The notes under the pieces: model-generated
Databases searched by the model: none
The model's input: the letters and a program-made list of their open reading frames with translations, nothing else
Told to the model about the DNA's origin: nothing
In this document: in pieces, positions 24,929 through 34,173 of the stretch
How the letters are laid out: each line of letters begins with the position of its first letter
Numbering within the stretch: the stretch's first letter is position 1
Program-made: the position numbers and the translations under genes
Source of the DNA: Hyphomicrobiales bacterium
GTDB lineage: Bacteria; Pseudomonadota; Alphaproteobacteria; Rhizobiales; Beijerinckiaceae
Direction of reading: 5' to 3'
Length of the DNA stretch: 36,824 nucleotides
Assembly (NCBI GenBank): GCA_947455025.1
Contig: CANGLU010000024.1
Span: 1-36,824 of the forward strand

Positions 24929-25417
24929 TTAGAGCGCGCCCTGCGGTAATTTTACCGCGCCGCCAACAATGTCATCGGCACCACCCATAGGTTGATGCGC
25001 TTGTGCGCCACCCGTGGCCTGAGCCTTTTTCTGCTGCTCGGCAATCTTGCAGGCATTGGCTTTGGCCGCATCAATCTGCGACTGTTGACCTTTTAGATTG
25101 GGTGCAAGCGTATCGGGTGCGCGGCACCAAGCCCCGTCGCGATCCAATGCACCAACCGTTGTGGCATTGATTTTCGAAAGCTTGGTAAACGTATCGCATG
25201 CATCTTCAGCCGTCGGCTTTTTAGATTGGAACGATTGAATATGTTGCATGAGCTGACCACGGTCGCCCAAAATCTTGGTCAATCCGACGCAAGGATCTTC
25301 CGCGGCTTGCGCAAAACTTGCCAGTCCGATGGCCGTTATACACGCAAACGCTGCGCCCACACGCCATAAACCGCGTGAACCGAATGGAACATTGAACTGC
25401 GACACTGATTCGTTCAT
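24929..25417 (-). CDS. Unrecognised secreted protein with four cysteines
   Basis: The 162-residue product has a signal peptide (about 15-39, cleaved near AQAA) and four further cysteines, C43, C74, C98 and C123, in a mostly helical, charged region, which suggests two disulfides in the periplasm. A Gln/Ala/Gly-rich tail follows. I do not recognise the family. Its stop codon directly abuts the ubiA start, so the two are co-transcribed and probably translationally coupled. It diverges from rsmE across a 118-base spacer. Confidence 0.8.
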   Translation of the reverse strand: MNESVSQFNVPFGSRGLWRVGAAFACITAIGLASFAQAAEDPCVGLTKILGDRGQLMQHIQSFQSKKPTAEDACDTFTKLSKINATTVGALDRDGAWCRAPDTLAPNLKGQQSQIDAAKANACKIAEQQKKAQATGGAQAHQPMGGADDIVGGAVKLPQGAL

Positions 25418-25535
25418 GGCGCCTTTTCTAACAGCTAGATTGTTGTTGGATCAACCGCTTGGCCTTCAACAACGCTGATTATCTATGCTATGTGGCGATA
25501 CGATGGCGGTATAGAACCTGATCCGGAGTGTCCAT

Positions 25536-26282
25536 TTGCCCGACTATGATTTCAGAACCAAGCGGCTTTTTGTCGAATTGGACTTGGGCGGCGACGCCTC
25601 CGTCACGCTTAACCGCGAGGCCAGCCATTATCTGATCACCGTTCTGCGTCTTGGCATCGGCGATGTCATCTTGCTGTTTAATGGCCGCGACGGGGAATGG
25701 CTTGGCCAAATCGACAAAGCCGACAAAAAATCCGCCGTCCTTGCCCTCGTCAAGCAAACACGGCCGCAGCCCGAACGCACCGATATCGACTATCTATTTG
25801 CGCCCATCAAAACCGCGCGCCTTGATTATCTCGTGCAAAAAGCGGTGGAAATGGGGGCAAGCCGGCTCGTTCCGGTGATTACCAAACATACGCAGTTTTC
25901 GCGTCTCAACGAAGAGCGGATGCGGGCCAATATCATCGAGGCGGCCGAACAATGCGGCGTTCTACACGTGCCGGACCTCGCCCCGGAGATTAAGCTCGAC
26001 GCGCTGCTCGCCCAATGGGACAGCGCCCGAACCTTGATCTTTTGCGATGAACGGGCTGAGGGGGAGGATCCCATCGCAGCCTTGCAAGCGGCTAAGCGCG
26101 GCCCCATCGGCGTGCTAATCGGCCCGGAAGGCGGATTTTCGAGCGAGGAACGCGCCGATCTCTTAAAATTACCCTCTGTCACGCGGCTGTCGCTTGGGCC
26201 GCGCATCTTGCGCGCCGATACCGCAGGCGTCGCTGCCTTTGCACTGGTGCAAGCCGTTTTGGGCGATTGGCGCATGAAATGA
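25536..26282 (+). CDS. rsmE: 16S rRNA (uracil-1498-N3)-methyltransferase
   Basis: The 248-residue SPOUT enzyme methylates U1498 of 16S rRNA. It has the N-terminal PUA-like domain (HYLITVLRLGIGDVILLFNG), the KAVEMGASRLVPVITKHTQ helix and the C-terminal trefoil knot with IGPEGGFSSEE and LSLGPRILRADTA, which binds S-adenosylmethionine. The start is TTG 25536 with GGAG at a 7-base spacing; no ATG fits the family N-terminus. gshA follows 74 bases later, an order seen in other alphaproteobacteria. Confidence 0.96.
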   Translation: MPDYDFRTKRLFVELDLGGDASVTLNREASHYLITVLRLGIGDVILLFNGRDGEWLGQIDKADKKSAVLALVKQTRPQPERTDIDYLFAPIKTARLDYLVQKAVEMGASRLVPVITKHTQFSRLNEERMRANIIEAAEQCGVLHVPDLAPEIKLDALLAQWDSARTLIFCDERAEGEDPIAALQAAKRGPIGVLIGPEGGFSSEERADLLKLPSVTRLSLGPRILRADTAGVAAFALVQAVLGDWRMK

Positions 26283-26356
26283 TTGCCTCTTTGCGGCAAC
26301 GCCCCTATTGAGCCCTTCCCGGTACCCAAACGGTGCCCGGACGATTGAGAGTACCA

Positions 26357-27730
26357 ATGGCCCGCGATATTTCCGATACCACGCCAATTGAAAGCCGTGA
26401 CGAACTGGTCGCCTATTTAGAGGGCGGATCAAAGCCACGCGAAAAATTCCGCATTGGCACCGAGCACGAAAAATTCCCCTTCCGTCCGGACACTAACGAA
26501 CCTGTCCCCTATGAGGGTTCGCGCGGCATTGAAGCGCTGCTCAAAGGCATGCAAGAGCGCCTCGGTTGGGACCCTATTTTCGATCGCGATAAAATCATCG
26601 GTCTCTTTGATGCCAAAGGCGGTGGCGCGATTTCGCTCGAGCCCGGCGGGCAATATGAGCTTTCAGGTGCGGCCGTCGAAAATATCCACCAAACCGCCGC
26701 CGAGCTCGACGCGCATTTGAAATGTGCGCTTGAGGTTGGCGATGAGCTTGGCATTCACTTTTTAGCCCTCGGCATGAGCCCGCTCTGGACACGCGCCGAG
26801 ACGCCCGTGATGCCAAAGGGGCGTTATGCCATCATGACCCGCTATATGCCCAAAGTCGGCACGCGTGGGCTGGATATGATGTACCGCACCTCAACGGTTC
26901 AGGTGAACCTCGATTTCGCCTCTGAATCCGATATGGTGAAGAAGCTCAGAACATCGGTTGCGTTACAGCCTTTAGCCACGGCCCTCTTTGCGAATTCGCC
27001 CTTCACCGAAGGCGAGCCCAATGGTTTCCAATCCATGCGTTCGCATATCTGGCTCGATACCGATAATGATCGCTCGGGCATGATCCCTTTCGCCTTTGAA
27101 AGCGGCATGGGCTTTGATCGCTATGTTGAATGGGCGCTGGACGTGCCAATGTATTTCATCAAGCGCGATGAAACCTATATCGATGTCGCCGGAACTTCCT
27201 TTAGAGATTTGCTGGCAGGCAAACACCCGGCCCTTCCTGGCGAAAAACCTGTTCTGTCGGATTGGGTAAACCACCTCTCCACACTGTTTCCCGAAGTACG
27301 CTTGAAGAAATATCTTGAAATGCGCGGAGCGGACGCAGGCCCCGTGCCGATGCTCAACGCCCTGCCTGCTTTTTGGGTGGGCTTGCTCTATGACGACACC
27401 GCGCTTGATGCGGCATGGGACATGGTCAAGCATTGGACCCATGAAGACCGCCATGTCTTACGTCGGGATGTGCCGCGCGACGGGCTGCAGACGAGCGTGA
27501 AGCGCCACTCCTTGCGCGAGCTTGCGCGTGAAGTGCTCAAAATTTCACGCTATGGTCTGGAGCGTCGCGCGAAGCTGTCACCGCAAGGTGTCGACGAAAG
27601 CGTTTTTCTCGAGCCGCTTGATCGAATTATCGAAACGGGAAAAACGCAATCGGATGAATTGCTCGCGCATTACCGCGGCGATTGGAAAAACAGCGTCAAA
27701 CCTGTTTTTAAATCGCTAGCCTATCGCTAA
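26357..27730 (+). CDS. gshA: Glutamate-cysteine ligase (plant/alphaproteobacterial type)
   Basis: The 457-residue cytoplasmic enzyme makes gamma-glutamylcysteine, the first step of glutathione synthesis. It matches the class shared by alphaproteobacteria and plants: KFRIGTEHEKFPF, the EPGGQYELSGA active-site block, MGMSPLW-like LGMSPLW, MPKVGTRGLDMMYRTSTVQVN, and FANSPFTEGEPNGFQSMRS. I chose ATG 26357, with GAGA upstream, over GTG 26333. The DMT exporter gene follows after 7 bases. Confidence 0.96.
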   Translation: MARDISDTTPIESRDELVAYLEGGSKPREKFRIGTEHEKFPFRPDTNEPVPYEGSRGIEALLKGMQERLGWDPIFDRDKIIGLFDAKGGGAISLEPGGQYELSGAAVENIHQTAAELDAHLKCALEVGDELGIHFLALGMSPLWTRAETPVMPKGRYAIMTRYMPKVGTRGLDMMYRTSTVQVNLDFASESDMVKKLRTSVALQPLATALFANSPFTEGEPNGFQSMRSHIWLDTDNDRSGMIPFAFESGMGFDRYVEWALDVPMYFIKRDETYIDVAGTSFRDLLAGKHPALPGEKPVLSDWVNHLSTLFPEVRLKKYLEMRGADAGPVPMLNALPAFWVGLLYDDTALDAAWDMVKHWTHEDRHVLRRDVPRDGLQTSVKRHSLRELAREVLKISRYGLERRAKLSPQGVDESVFLEPLDRIIETGKTQSDELLAHYRGDWKNSVKPVFKSLAYR

Positions 27731-27737
27731 GCCCGTC

Positions 27738-28646
27738 ATGACATCACCCAATTCTTCGGCCGTCGCCATGACGCGGCTCGACTATTCGCTCTATGGTCTT
27801 GTCGTTGTGATATGGGGTTCAACCTGGATCGCGCTACGCCTTCAATTGGGCGTGGTTGCGCCTGAAGCGTCGGTGCTTTGGCGCTTTTGCGTCGCCCTCG
27901 TCTTGATGCTGCCCCTCGTTCTCATCCGGAAAGACCGCCTCGTCTTTCCGCTTGCCATGCATCTCCGCTTTGCCGTGTTGGGTTCACTGTTATTTTCCAG
28001 CAATTTTATCTTTTTTTACTATGCCGGACTCACAACGCCGACAGGGCTTTTGGCCGTCGTGTTTTCGCTCGCCTCCATTATCAATCTCTTCTTAGGTGCT
28101 CTCCTCGCCCGCAAACGGCCTAGCACACGGCTCGCCATTGGCGGATTGATCGGGGCAATCGGTAGCGGCCTCATGTTCGCACCGCAAATCATCAGCCAAC
28201 CTTTTGGTTACGTCGCCGTTCAAGGATTGATCTATTGCCTGCTTGGCACGCTTTCGTTTTGCGGCGGCAATATCATCGCGGCGTCCGTTCAACGCAGCGG
28301 CGTTTCGGTCTTCTCCTCCGCCCTCTGGGGCATGGTGTATGGCATCCTTGGAATGGCGGCCTTTATCGTCCTTGAAGGCGGCAGCTTTACGATTGAATGG
28401 ACCGTTTCCTATTGGAGTGCATTGGTCTTTCTGGCGATGTTCGGATCGGTCATCGCCTTTGCAAGCTATCTTACTTTGCTTGGCCGCATCGGCGCAGCAC
28501 GGGCCAGCTATTCTACCGTGCTCTATCCCGTCATCGCCCTCGTCTTATCAACCTTATTGGAAGGCTATCAATGGACGCTTCCTGCCCTATTGGGCTTGGG
28601 CTTCGTGTTGATGGGCAATGTCGTCGTTCTGCGCAATCCGAAATAA
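27738..28646 (+). CDS. EamA/DMT superfamily transporter
   Basis: The 302-residue protein has ten predicted membrane helices in two EamA repeats (about 17-140 and 163-297). The first repeat carries the typical IWGSTWIALR and RFCVALVLMLP signals, and the second ends LEGYQWTLPALLGLGFVLMGNVVV. Such proteins are drug/metabolite exporters or permeases; the substrate cannot be told. The start at 27738 is 7 bases after gshA, with no clear ribosome site, so it is probably translated by coupling. An internal ATG at 27768 is an alternative. Confidence 0.92.
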   Translation: MTSPNSSAVAMTRLDYSLYGLVVVIWGSTWIALRLQLGVVAPEASVLWRFCVALVLMLPLVLIRKDRLVFPLAMHLRFAVLGSLLFSSNFIFFYYAGLTTPTGLLAVVFSLASIINLFLGALLARKRPSTRLAIGGLIGAIGSGLMFAPQIISQPFGYVAVQGLIYCLLGTLSFCGGNIIAASVQRSGVSVFSSALWGMVYGILGMAAFIVLEGGSFTIEWTVSYWSALVFLAMFGSVIAFASYLTLLGRIGAARASYSTVLYPVIALVLSTLLEGYQWTLPALLGLGFVLMGNVVVLRNPK

Positions 28647-28774
28647 ATTGAATAAAATTGGTTTACCATAAAACCGAATAGAGGCGTGGAGGCTTTAATT
28701 TTAGCCGCCATATTTCCCTTCGGTTAACCGTATCGAATCAAGGGTAGCGCCCATGATGTTACGGATAATGTCCC

Positions 28775-28948
28775 ATGCATAAATTGGCCAAAACAACCGA
28801 TCAAACAACGCAAACCGCGGCGCTGCAGCATGCCGTTTTATCGCTTATTCTCTTAGGCATCATCATGCTTTCCCTCTTCCAGATCACGCATATGCTGATT
28901 GAAAGCCATGATGCCGTGTCGATTGCCGCTTTAACCGGCCAGCCTTAA
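28775..28948 (+). CDS. Possible 57-residue single-pass membrane protein
   Basis: A frame starting ATG 28775 encodes MHKLAKTTDQTTQTAALQHA, a hydrophobic helix (about 21-40: VLSLILLGIIMLSLFQIT) and a short tail ending in ALTGQP. An in-frame stop lies just upstream, so this is the only start. The ribosome site is weak. The 128 bases before it are A/T-rich, with a 10-base palindrome CGGTTAACCG (28721-28730) and no clear promoter. Its stop overlaps the stop of the convergent gene at 28945. I do not recognise the family; it may be real because the helix is well formed, but chance cannot be excluded. Confidence 0.5.
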   Translation: MHKLAKTTDQTTQTAALQHAVLSLILLGIIMLSLFQITHMLIESHDAVSIAALTGQP

Positions 28949-29505
28949 TCCGCGTCGGTGGTCTTGTTCATCACCGATTGCATGGCTTTGAGATAATCAG
29001 CCTGCGCCGATTGCCCGGCCTTAATCCAGGTCTGAAACATTTCCATGCCTTGGGTTGCCACATCGGGCTCGGGCGCTTTGGCGGGCTCTGGGTTAAGCCC
29101 CATCATCGAAGCCATCATGCCGCCAATCGCCATACCAAAATCTTGTGCCGGATTTTCGTCCGTTGCCGAGCTTTCACCGGATGAAAATTTTTGCATGGCG
29201 TCGGCCATCGCGGTAGCGAGCGCCGGCATCATATCTTCTAAAATCGTTTTATGAATGCCGGACAGCATTTCAGCCTGCCGCGCCACCGCCTTCTTGGCTT
29301 CATCGCTTTCGAAGACGTGTTGAAATGGATTGGGGATCGAAGCGTTAAACGCTGGCGCCGATGGAAACGCCCCCATAAAGGCCGCTGGCATCAAAGCCTC
29401 AATGCCCTTGCGCAGCATCGCATCATCGAGGCCAAAGCGTTTGCCAACGTTCCGCATGGCTTCACTGCCTTCGACGATTTTAACCCATTCCTGATAGGTC
29501 ATCAT
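28945..29505 (-). CDS. Unrecognised alpha-helical cytoplasmic protein
   Basis: The 186-residue product has no signal peptide and reads as mostly amphipathic helices: an N-terminal MTYQEWVKIVEGSEAMRNVG block, a Met/Ala-rich middle (LMPAAFMGAF, MMPALATAMADAM, GGMMASMMG) with acidic and Pro/Ala linkers, and a C-terminal helix with FQTWIKAGQSAQADYLKAMQ. The C-terminal part looks phasin-like, but that is only a resemblance and I cannot assign a family. It is 20 bases before the MATE gene stop in transcript order, so it lies downstream of MATE on the same strand and may be co-transcribed. Confidence 0.8.
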   Translation of the reverse strand: MMTYQEWVKIVEGSEAMRNVGKRFGLDDAMLRKGIEALMPAAFMGAFPSAPAFNASIPNPFQHVFESDEAKKAVARQAEMLSGIHKTILEDMMPALATAMADAMQKFSSGESSATDENPAQDFGMAIGGMMASMMGLNPEPAKAPEPDVATQGMEMFQTWIKAGQSAQADYLKAMQSVMNKTTDAD

Positions 29506-29525
29506 GGATGCAACTCCCCCGCCCG

Positions 29526-30905
29526 TTAAACCTTTTCACTATTCCAACGTCGCTCAATGCGCGCCACAACATGAAACGCTGCATAAACACCACCAATGCC
29601 GAATAAAATCGCGCCTATGCCTTGGCCGATCAAAGCTCCTTTAGCACCCGCAATCTGGACTCCAATCAGCGCGAAGGGAATGGTGCCGACGGTTGATTTG
29701 CCCCAATTAAACGCCGTTGCCAGCGCAGGCGCGCCAAGATTGTTAAACGACGCATTCGCCACAAACAGCGCGCCGTGAAAAATCCACGTTCCGGCAATGA
29801 CAATACAGAAGAACGAGACGAGATCCGCCGTCTCCTCCTTCGCATGGAAGATGTAAGAAATCCCGTTGCGCGCCAGCGCCAAAATCACCCACGCCACCAC
29901 AACCGAAAGCGTGGCGATCATCAAACTATCGATGAGCGTTTTACGCACACGGCCAATATTCCGCGCGCCCAAATTCTGCCCGATGATGGGCCCTACTGCG
30001 CCCGATAGCGCAAAGACAGAGCCAAACGCCACAGGTACCAACCGCGTGATAATCGCATTCGCCGCCACGGCCTCATCGCCATAAGGGGCAAGCACCGCGG
30101 TCATAAAAGCGCCCGCAACGGGCCCCGCCAAATTGGTGAGAACGGCTGGCAAGGCAATGCCAAACAGCGGCCCAAAATCTTCGATAATCTGCAGGCCAGT
30201 CGGACGGCGCACCAAATCATGCACCTTCACCGCGCCATAAAAACCGACGGCGCAAAATACAAGGCGCGAAATAATGGTAGCAATCGCGGCACCGTCGGTA
30301 CCGAGCCCCAACCCGAAAATCAAAATCGGATCAACAATCGCCGAAGCAATACCACCCGAAAGCGTAACAAACATCGAGCGCCGCGCATCACCCACCGCGC
30401 GCAACACGCCCGAGAGCGCCATGCCAAATCCTAAAAACACATTGGAAGGCATCGCAATCAGCAAAAACCGGTAGGCCACATCATGCGTGTCGCCTGTTGC
30501 TCCCATCAGAGTCAAAAGCGGATGCAGCGTAAACAGGATAAGAGCCGATACCAGCAGTGAGGCAAAAGCCGATATAAAAGACGTGGTACCCGAAAGCCTG
30601 CGGGCCCGATCCATTTCGCGCGCGCCAATCGCACGCGACACCAGCGCCGAAAGCCCGATCATCATGCCTACATTGGCAGAGGTCGAGAAAAACATCACCG
30701 CCGTTGCATAGCCAACGCCCGCCGTAAAATTCACATTGCCGAGCCAGGAAATGTAAAGCAGCGATAAAAGATCAACGGCAAAAATCGAGATCAACCCAAT
30801 CGCGCCTGACGCCGACATCACCAGCACATGCCGCTTAATCGAACCGGTTGTAAATTTACCGGCGTCCGGCTTTTTGTCGCCAGAGCGGCTTGCAGCATCG
30901 TTCAT
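29526..30905 (-). CDS. MATE family efflux transporter
   Basis: The 459-residue protein has about twelve membrane helices in two MatE repeats (about 30-200 and 250-420). Typical segments include ALVSRAIGAREMDRARRL, GFGMALSGVLRAVGDARRS, DPILIFGLGLGTDGAAIAT and PIIGQNLGARNIGRV. Family members export cationic drugs or metabolites by Na+ or H+ antiport. AAGG lies 6 bases before the ATG. The helical protein gene follows and the HAD gene precedes it. Confidence 0.95.
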   Translation of the reverse strand: MNDAASRSGDKKPDAGKFTTGSIKRHVLVMSASGAIGLISIFAVDLLSLLYISWLGNVNFTAGVGYATAVMFFSTSANVGMMIGLSALVSRAIGAREMDRARRLSGTTSFISAFASLLVSALILFTLHPLLTLMGATGDTHDVAYRFLLIAMPSNVFLGFGMALSGVLRAVGDARRSMFVTLSGGIASAIVDPILIFGLGLGTDGAAIATIISRLVFCAVGFYGAVKVHDLVRRPTGLQIIEDFGPLFGIALPAVLTNLAGPVAGAFMTAVLAPYGDEAVAANAIITRLVPVAFGSVFALSGAVGPIIGQNLGARNIGRVRKTLIDSLMIATLSVVVAWVILALARNGISYIFHAKEETADLVSFFCIVIAGTWIFHGALFVANASFNNLGAPALATAFNWGKSTVGTIPFALIGVQIAGAKGALIGQGIGAILFGIGGVYAAFHVVARIERRWNSEKV

Positions 30906-30976
30906 GGCGTACCTTTCAAAGGAATCATGGGGCGGAGCATAGACCTTTGCCGTCGCTTAGCGAGAAAATCCGCGCG

Positions 30977-31588
30977 TTACAAGTTAACGCCCTGTAATGC
31001 CAAAGCCTTTAGCAGGCCCGCATGATGCGCAAACACATGGCCCATAAGCCCCGCCTGCTTCGCGCCCTCGACATTCTCTGACCGATCATCAATGAAGAAG
31101 GTCTTGACGGGATCGGCCCTAAATCGCTCGCAACAGGCCAAGAAACAGGCCGGCTCGGGCTTAGCCATGCCGAATTCGGCTGAAACAAACAGGTTTTTCT
31201 CAAAAATCGGGACAATCTCCGGAAACAATTCGCCAATGGTTTCCGCCACCAAATGATCATTATTGGTCAAAAGTGCCACCGGAAAACGGGCTTTGAGGGA
31301 TAAAGCGAGCTGCAGTATGTCAGAAAAAGGCGGCATTGCGCGTTTTCTCGCATAAACCCATTCGGCCCGTGACAAGGGATAATCCAGCAATCGGCCAAAT
31401 TCTCGTAAATAGGCCGCAGCTGAAAACTCGCCACGGTCGGAGCGATCCAGAAAGTCACCGCTCCACACCGCCTGCCGCACAAAATCAGGCGTCCGGCCCG
31501 ATATTTCGGCCAAACAGGCGATGCGCGTTTCGACATCATAGCCGCACAGCACATCATCCATATCAAAAATTACGGCACTAATCGGCAT
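30977..31588 (-). CDS. HAD superfamily phosphatase
   Basis: The 203-residue product has the four HAD motifs: FDMDDV (nucleophile D9, D11), LLTNND, the motif III lysine in MAKPEP, and FFIDDRSENVEGAKQAGLMG. A helical cap lies between motifs I and II. It resembles the YihX-like branch that dephosphorylates small sugar phosphates, but the substrate is not certain. It is transcribed divergently from ispH across about 100 bases. Confidence 0.92.
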   Translation of the reverse strand: MPISAVIFDMDDVLCGYDVETRIACLAEISGRTPDFVRQAVWSGDFLDRSDRGEFSAAAYLREFGRLLDYPLSRAEWVYARKRAMPPFSDILQLALSLKARFPVALLTNNDHLVAETIGELFPEIVPIFEKNLFVSAEFGMAKPEPACFLACCERFRADPVKTFFIDDRSENVEGAKQAGLMGHVFAHHAGLLKALALQGVNL

Positions 31589-31690
31589 AAAGACGGGGTT
31601 TCCGGGGCCAGAGACGCTTTCGTCGCTTGACCTCTTGTCGCGCCCCAGACAGAAAGATTCAAGTCACCCTTTGTTCAAAGTCCGAATGCC

Positions 31691-32653
31691 ATGACCGTCA
31701 AACCGCCGCTCACGATCCTGCTTTGTGCCCCGCGTGGCTTCTGCGCGGGCGTGGTACGGGCCATTGATGTCGTGGAAACCGCGCTGAAAACCTATGGCGC
31801 CCCCGTCTATGTCCGGCATGAAATCGTCCATAACCGCTTCGTCGTCGATGATTTGAAGCGGAAAGGTGCTATTTTCGTCGAAGAGCTCGATGAAATCCCC
31901 GACACCTCCGCACCCGTCATTTTCTCGGCCCACGGCGTACCTAAATCGATTCCGGAAGCAGCGACGAAGCGCAATTTCCTGGCGATTGATGCCACCTGCC
32001 CGCTCGTCACCAAAGTCCACCGCGAGGCGGAAATTCACCACAAGCGCGGGCGGCTCATTCTGCTAGTCGGCCATAAAGGCCACCCCGAAGTCATCGGCAC
32101 GATGGGCCAATTGCCGGAAGGTGCGGTGATCCTCGTTGAGACTCTCGCCGATATCGAAGCCCTCTCCCATCTTGAAGGGCGCGATTTGGCCTTTGTCACC
32201 CAGACCACGTTATCGGTCGATGACACGCGCGAAATTGTCGAAGCGCTAAAAGCGCGTTTCCCGTCGATTGTCGGGCCCCATAAAGAAGATATTTGTTACG
32301 CCACCACCAACCGGCAAGAAGCGGTGCGCCAAGTCGCAGGCCGCTGTGATGCCGTGTTTGTTGTAGGCTCATGGAACTCCTCCAATTCGCAACGCTTGCG
32401 CGAAGTAGCCGAGCGCGAAGGCACACCGATTGCGCGCCTTGTTAATCGTGCTGCGGATATTGACTGGTCTGAATTGGGTGCCATCCGCACCATTGGCATT
32501 ACGGCAGGTGCATCAGCGCCCGATATCTTGGTCGAAGAAATTGTTGATGCGTTCGGCGAGCGCTTTGCCATCACCGTTGAAACCATCACAACGGCGGATG
32601 AAACCATGTTCTTTCCTCTACCGCGCGAATTGCGCCAAGCCGCCGGAGAGTAA
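31691..32653 (+). CDS. ispH: 4-hydroxy-3-methylbut-2-enyl diphosphate reductase
   Basis: The 320-residue [4Fe-4S] enzyme makes IPP and DMAPP in the last step of the MEP isoprenoid pathway. The three cluster cysteines are C18 (APRGFCAG), C103 (DATCPLV) and C202 ([11 protein letters not shown]), and the catalytic Glu lies in [11 protein letters not shown] (E133). [14 protein letters not shown] and ITAGASAPD are also typical. It begins the ispH-thrB-rnhA cluster, with thrB starting 3 bases after its stop. Confidence 0.97.
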   Translation: MTVKPPLTILLCAPRGFCAGVVRAIDVVETALKTYGAPVYVRHEIVHNRFVVDDLKRKGAIFVEELDEIPDTSAPVIFSAHGVPKSIPEAATKRNFLAIDATCPLVTKVHREAEIHHKRGRLILLVGHKGHPEVIGTMGQLPEGAVILVETLADIEALSHLEGRDLAFVTQTTLSVDDTREIVEALKARFPSIVGPHKEDICYATTNRQEAVRQVAGRCDAVFVVGSWNSSNSQRLREVAEREGTPIARLVNRAADIDWSELGAIRTIGITAGASAPDILVEEIVDAFGERFAITVETITTADETMFFPLPRELRQAAGE

Positions 32654-32656
32654 GCC

Positions 32657-33616
32657 ATGGCCGTTTATACCGAAGTCCCCGATGATGATTTGGCACGCTT
32701 TATTGCAGGCTATGACATTGGCGGCGTGCTGGCGCTGAAAGGCATTGCAGAAGGCGTCGAGAATTCTAATTTTCTGCTTCATACCGAGGCGGGCTATTTT
32801 ATTCTAACGCTCTATGAAAAGCGCGTGAAGGCGGAAGATTTGCCCTTCTTCATCGATCTCATGGAGCATCTCTCAAAGCGGGGTATTAATTGCCCGCAGC
32901 CGGTACGCAACCGCGCAGGCGAAGCGCTTGGTACACTCGCCGGTCGCCCCGCGGCCATTGTCACCTTTCTCGAAGGCGTCGGCGTTAACAACGCAACCGT
33001 GCAACACTGCGCAGCCGTTGGTGGGGCTCTTGCAAAGCTCCATCTGGCGGGCGCTGATTTCAATGGCAAACGCATCAACGCTTTAACCGTGCATGGCTGG
33101 CGTCCTCTCTATGAAGCTGCACGCGAACGCGCTGACACTGTAACGCCCGGCTTAGAAATTGCGACACGCGAGGCGCTTACCGAGCTTGAGCAAGATTGGC
33201 CGAAGCATTTGCCAAGCGGCGTTATCCACGCGGATCTTTTTCCGGACAATGTCTTCTTCTTGAAGGGTGAATTATCGGGCCTCATCGATTTCTATTTCGC
33301 CTGCACCGATTTCTACGCCTATGATTTGGCCATCGGATTGAATGCATGGTGCTTTGAAAAAGACGGCTCGTTCAACATCACCAAAGGCCGCGCGATGATT
33401 GCTGGCTATCGTGCAATCCGTCCATTGAGCACCGATGAAATGGAAGCGCTTCCCATTTTGTGCCGGGGTGCCGCTTTGCGCTTTATGCTGACGCGCCTTG
33501 TTGATTGGCTCAACGTGCCACCGGGCGCTTTGGTAAAGCCCAAAGACCCGCTCGAATATTATAAAAAATTGCGTTTCTTCCAGTCCTCGCAAAAGGCGAG
33601 CGATTATGGCGCTTGA
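32657..33616 (+). CDS. thrB: Homoserine kinase (APH-like type)
   Basis: The 319-residue protein belongs to the aminoglycoside-phosphotransferase-fold class of homoserine kinases found in alphaproteobacteria and pseudomonads. It shows the N-terminal MAVYTEVPDDDLARFIAGYD, the GVENSNFLL loop, the catalytic VIHADLFPDNVFF, and the metal-binding GLIDFYFACTDFYAYDLAI. It phosphorylates homoserine for ThrC. It sits 3 bases after ispH and 3 bases before rnhA, clearly in one operon. Confidence 0.96.
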   Translation: MAVYTEVPDDDLARFIAGYDIGGVLALKGIAEGVENSNFLLHTEAGYFILTLYEKRVKAEDLPFFIDLMEHLSKRGINCPQPVRNRAGEALGTLAGRPAAIVTFLEGVGVNNATVQHCAAVGGALAKLHLAGADFNGKRINALTVHGWRPLYEAARERADTVTPGLEIATREALTELEQDWPKHLPSGVIHADLFPDNVFFLKGELSGLIDFYFACTDFYAYDLAIGLNAWCFEKDGSFNITKGRAMIAGYRAIRPLSTDEMEALPILCRGAALRFMLTRLVDWLNVPPGALVKPKDPLEYYKKLRFFQSSQKASDYGA

Positions 33617-33619
33617 CGC

Positions 33620-34072
33620 ATGAATGACGCCTCGACGCCAAACCGCGTGACGCTTTTCACCGATGGTGCCTGCTCCGGTAATCCGGGGCCCGGCGGCTGG
33701 GGCGTATTGATGATATATGGCGAGGCGCGCAAAACGCTGAACGGCGGCGAGCAGCTCACCACCAATAACCGCATGGAATTGATGGCCGCGATTATGGGCC
33801 TTGAATCGCTCAAGCGCCCATGCACCGTCGATCTGTGGACCGACAGCCAATATGTCAAACAAGGCATCTCGCAATGGATGCATGGTTGGAAGCGCAATGG
33901 CTGGAAAACTGCCGATAAAAAACCCGTCAAAAATGTCGATCTGTGGCAGAGACTGGACGAAGCCGTGCAACGCCATGAGGTGACCTTTCACTGGGTCAAA
34001 GGCCATGCCGGACATTTGGAAAACGAAGAGGTGGATGGCCTGGCCCGCGCGGGCATGGAGCCCTTTAAATAG
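33620..34072 (+). CDS. rnhA: Ribonuclease HI
   Basis: The 150-residue enzyme degrades the RNA strand of RNA-DNA hybrids. The catalytic acids are visible in order: Asp in [17 protein letters not shown], Glu in [11 protein letters not shown], Asp in [13 protein letters not shown] and Asp in NEEVDGLAR. The [20 protein letters not shown] handle region is also present. It ends the ispH-thrB-rnhA operon. A short GGCGC/GCGCC inverted repeat follows the stop, without a T-tract. Confidence 0.97.
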   Translation: MNDASTPNRVTLFTDGACSGNPGPGGWGVLMIYGEARKTLNGGEQLTTNNRMELMAAIMGLESLKRPCTVDLWTDSQYVKQGISQWMHGWKRNGWKTADKKPVKNVDLWQRLDEAVQRHEVTFHWVKGHAGHLENEEVDGLARAGMEPFK

Positions 34073-34173
34073 GCGCGTTTGCAGCGCCCGCCACCTAACC
34101 AATTTGTCACAAAGCCGCCATGGTTTGTCGCGACACTCCACCCTATATAAAGGGCATAAGGGAGTCCCAGATC

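Noticed and set aside
28721-28730. Palindrome CGGTTAACCG as an operator
   Set aside because: A single 10-base palindrome with no neighbouring promoter and no second copy noticed in the window; likely chance.
34072-34088. GGCGC/GCGCC hairpin after rnhA as a terminator
   Set aside because: Short stem with no T-tract on the 3' side; not called.
34125-34151. Possible promoter of the DUF2076 gene (TTGTCG then TATAAA)
   Set aside because: The spacing is only 15 bases and the -35 is poor. The A/T-rich TATATAAAG is suggestive, but too weak to list as a feature.
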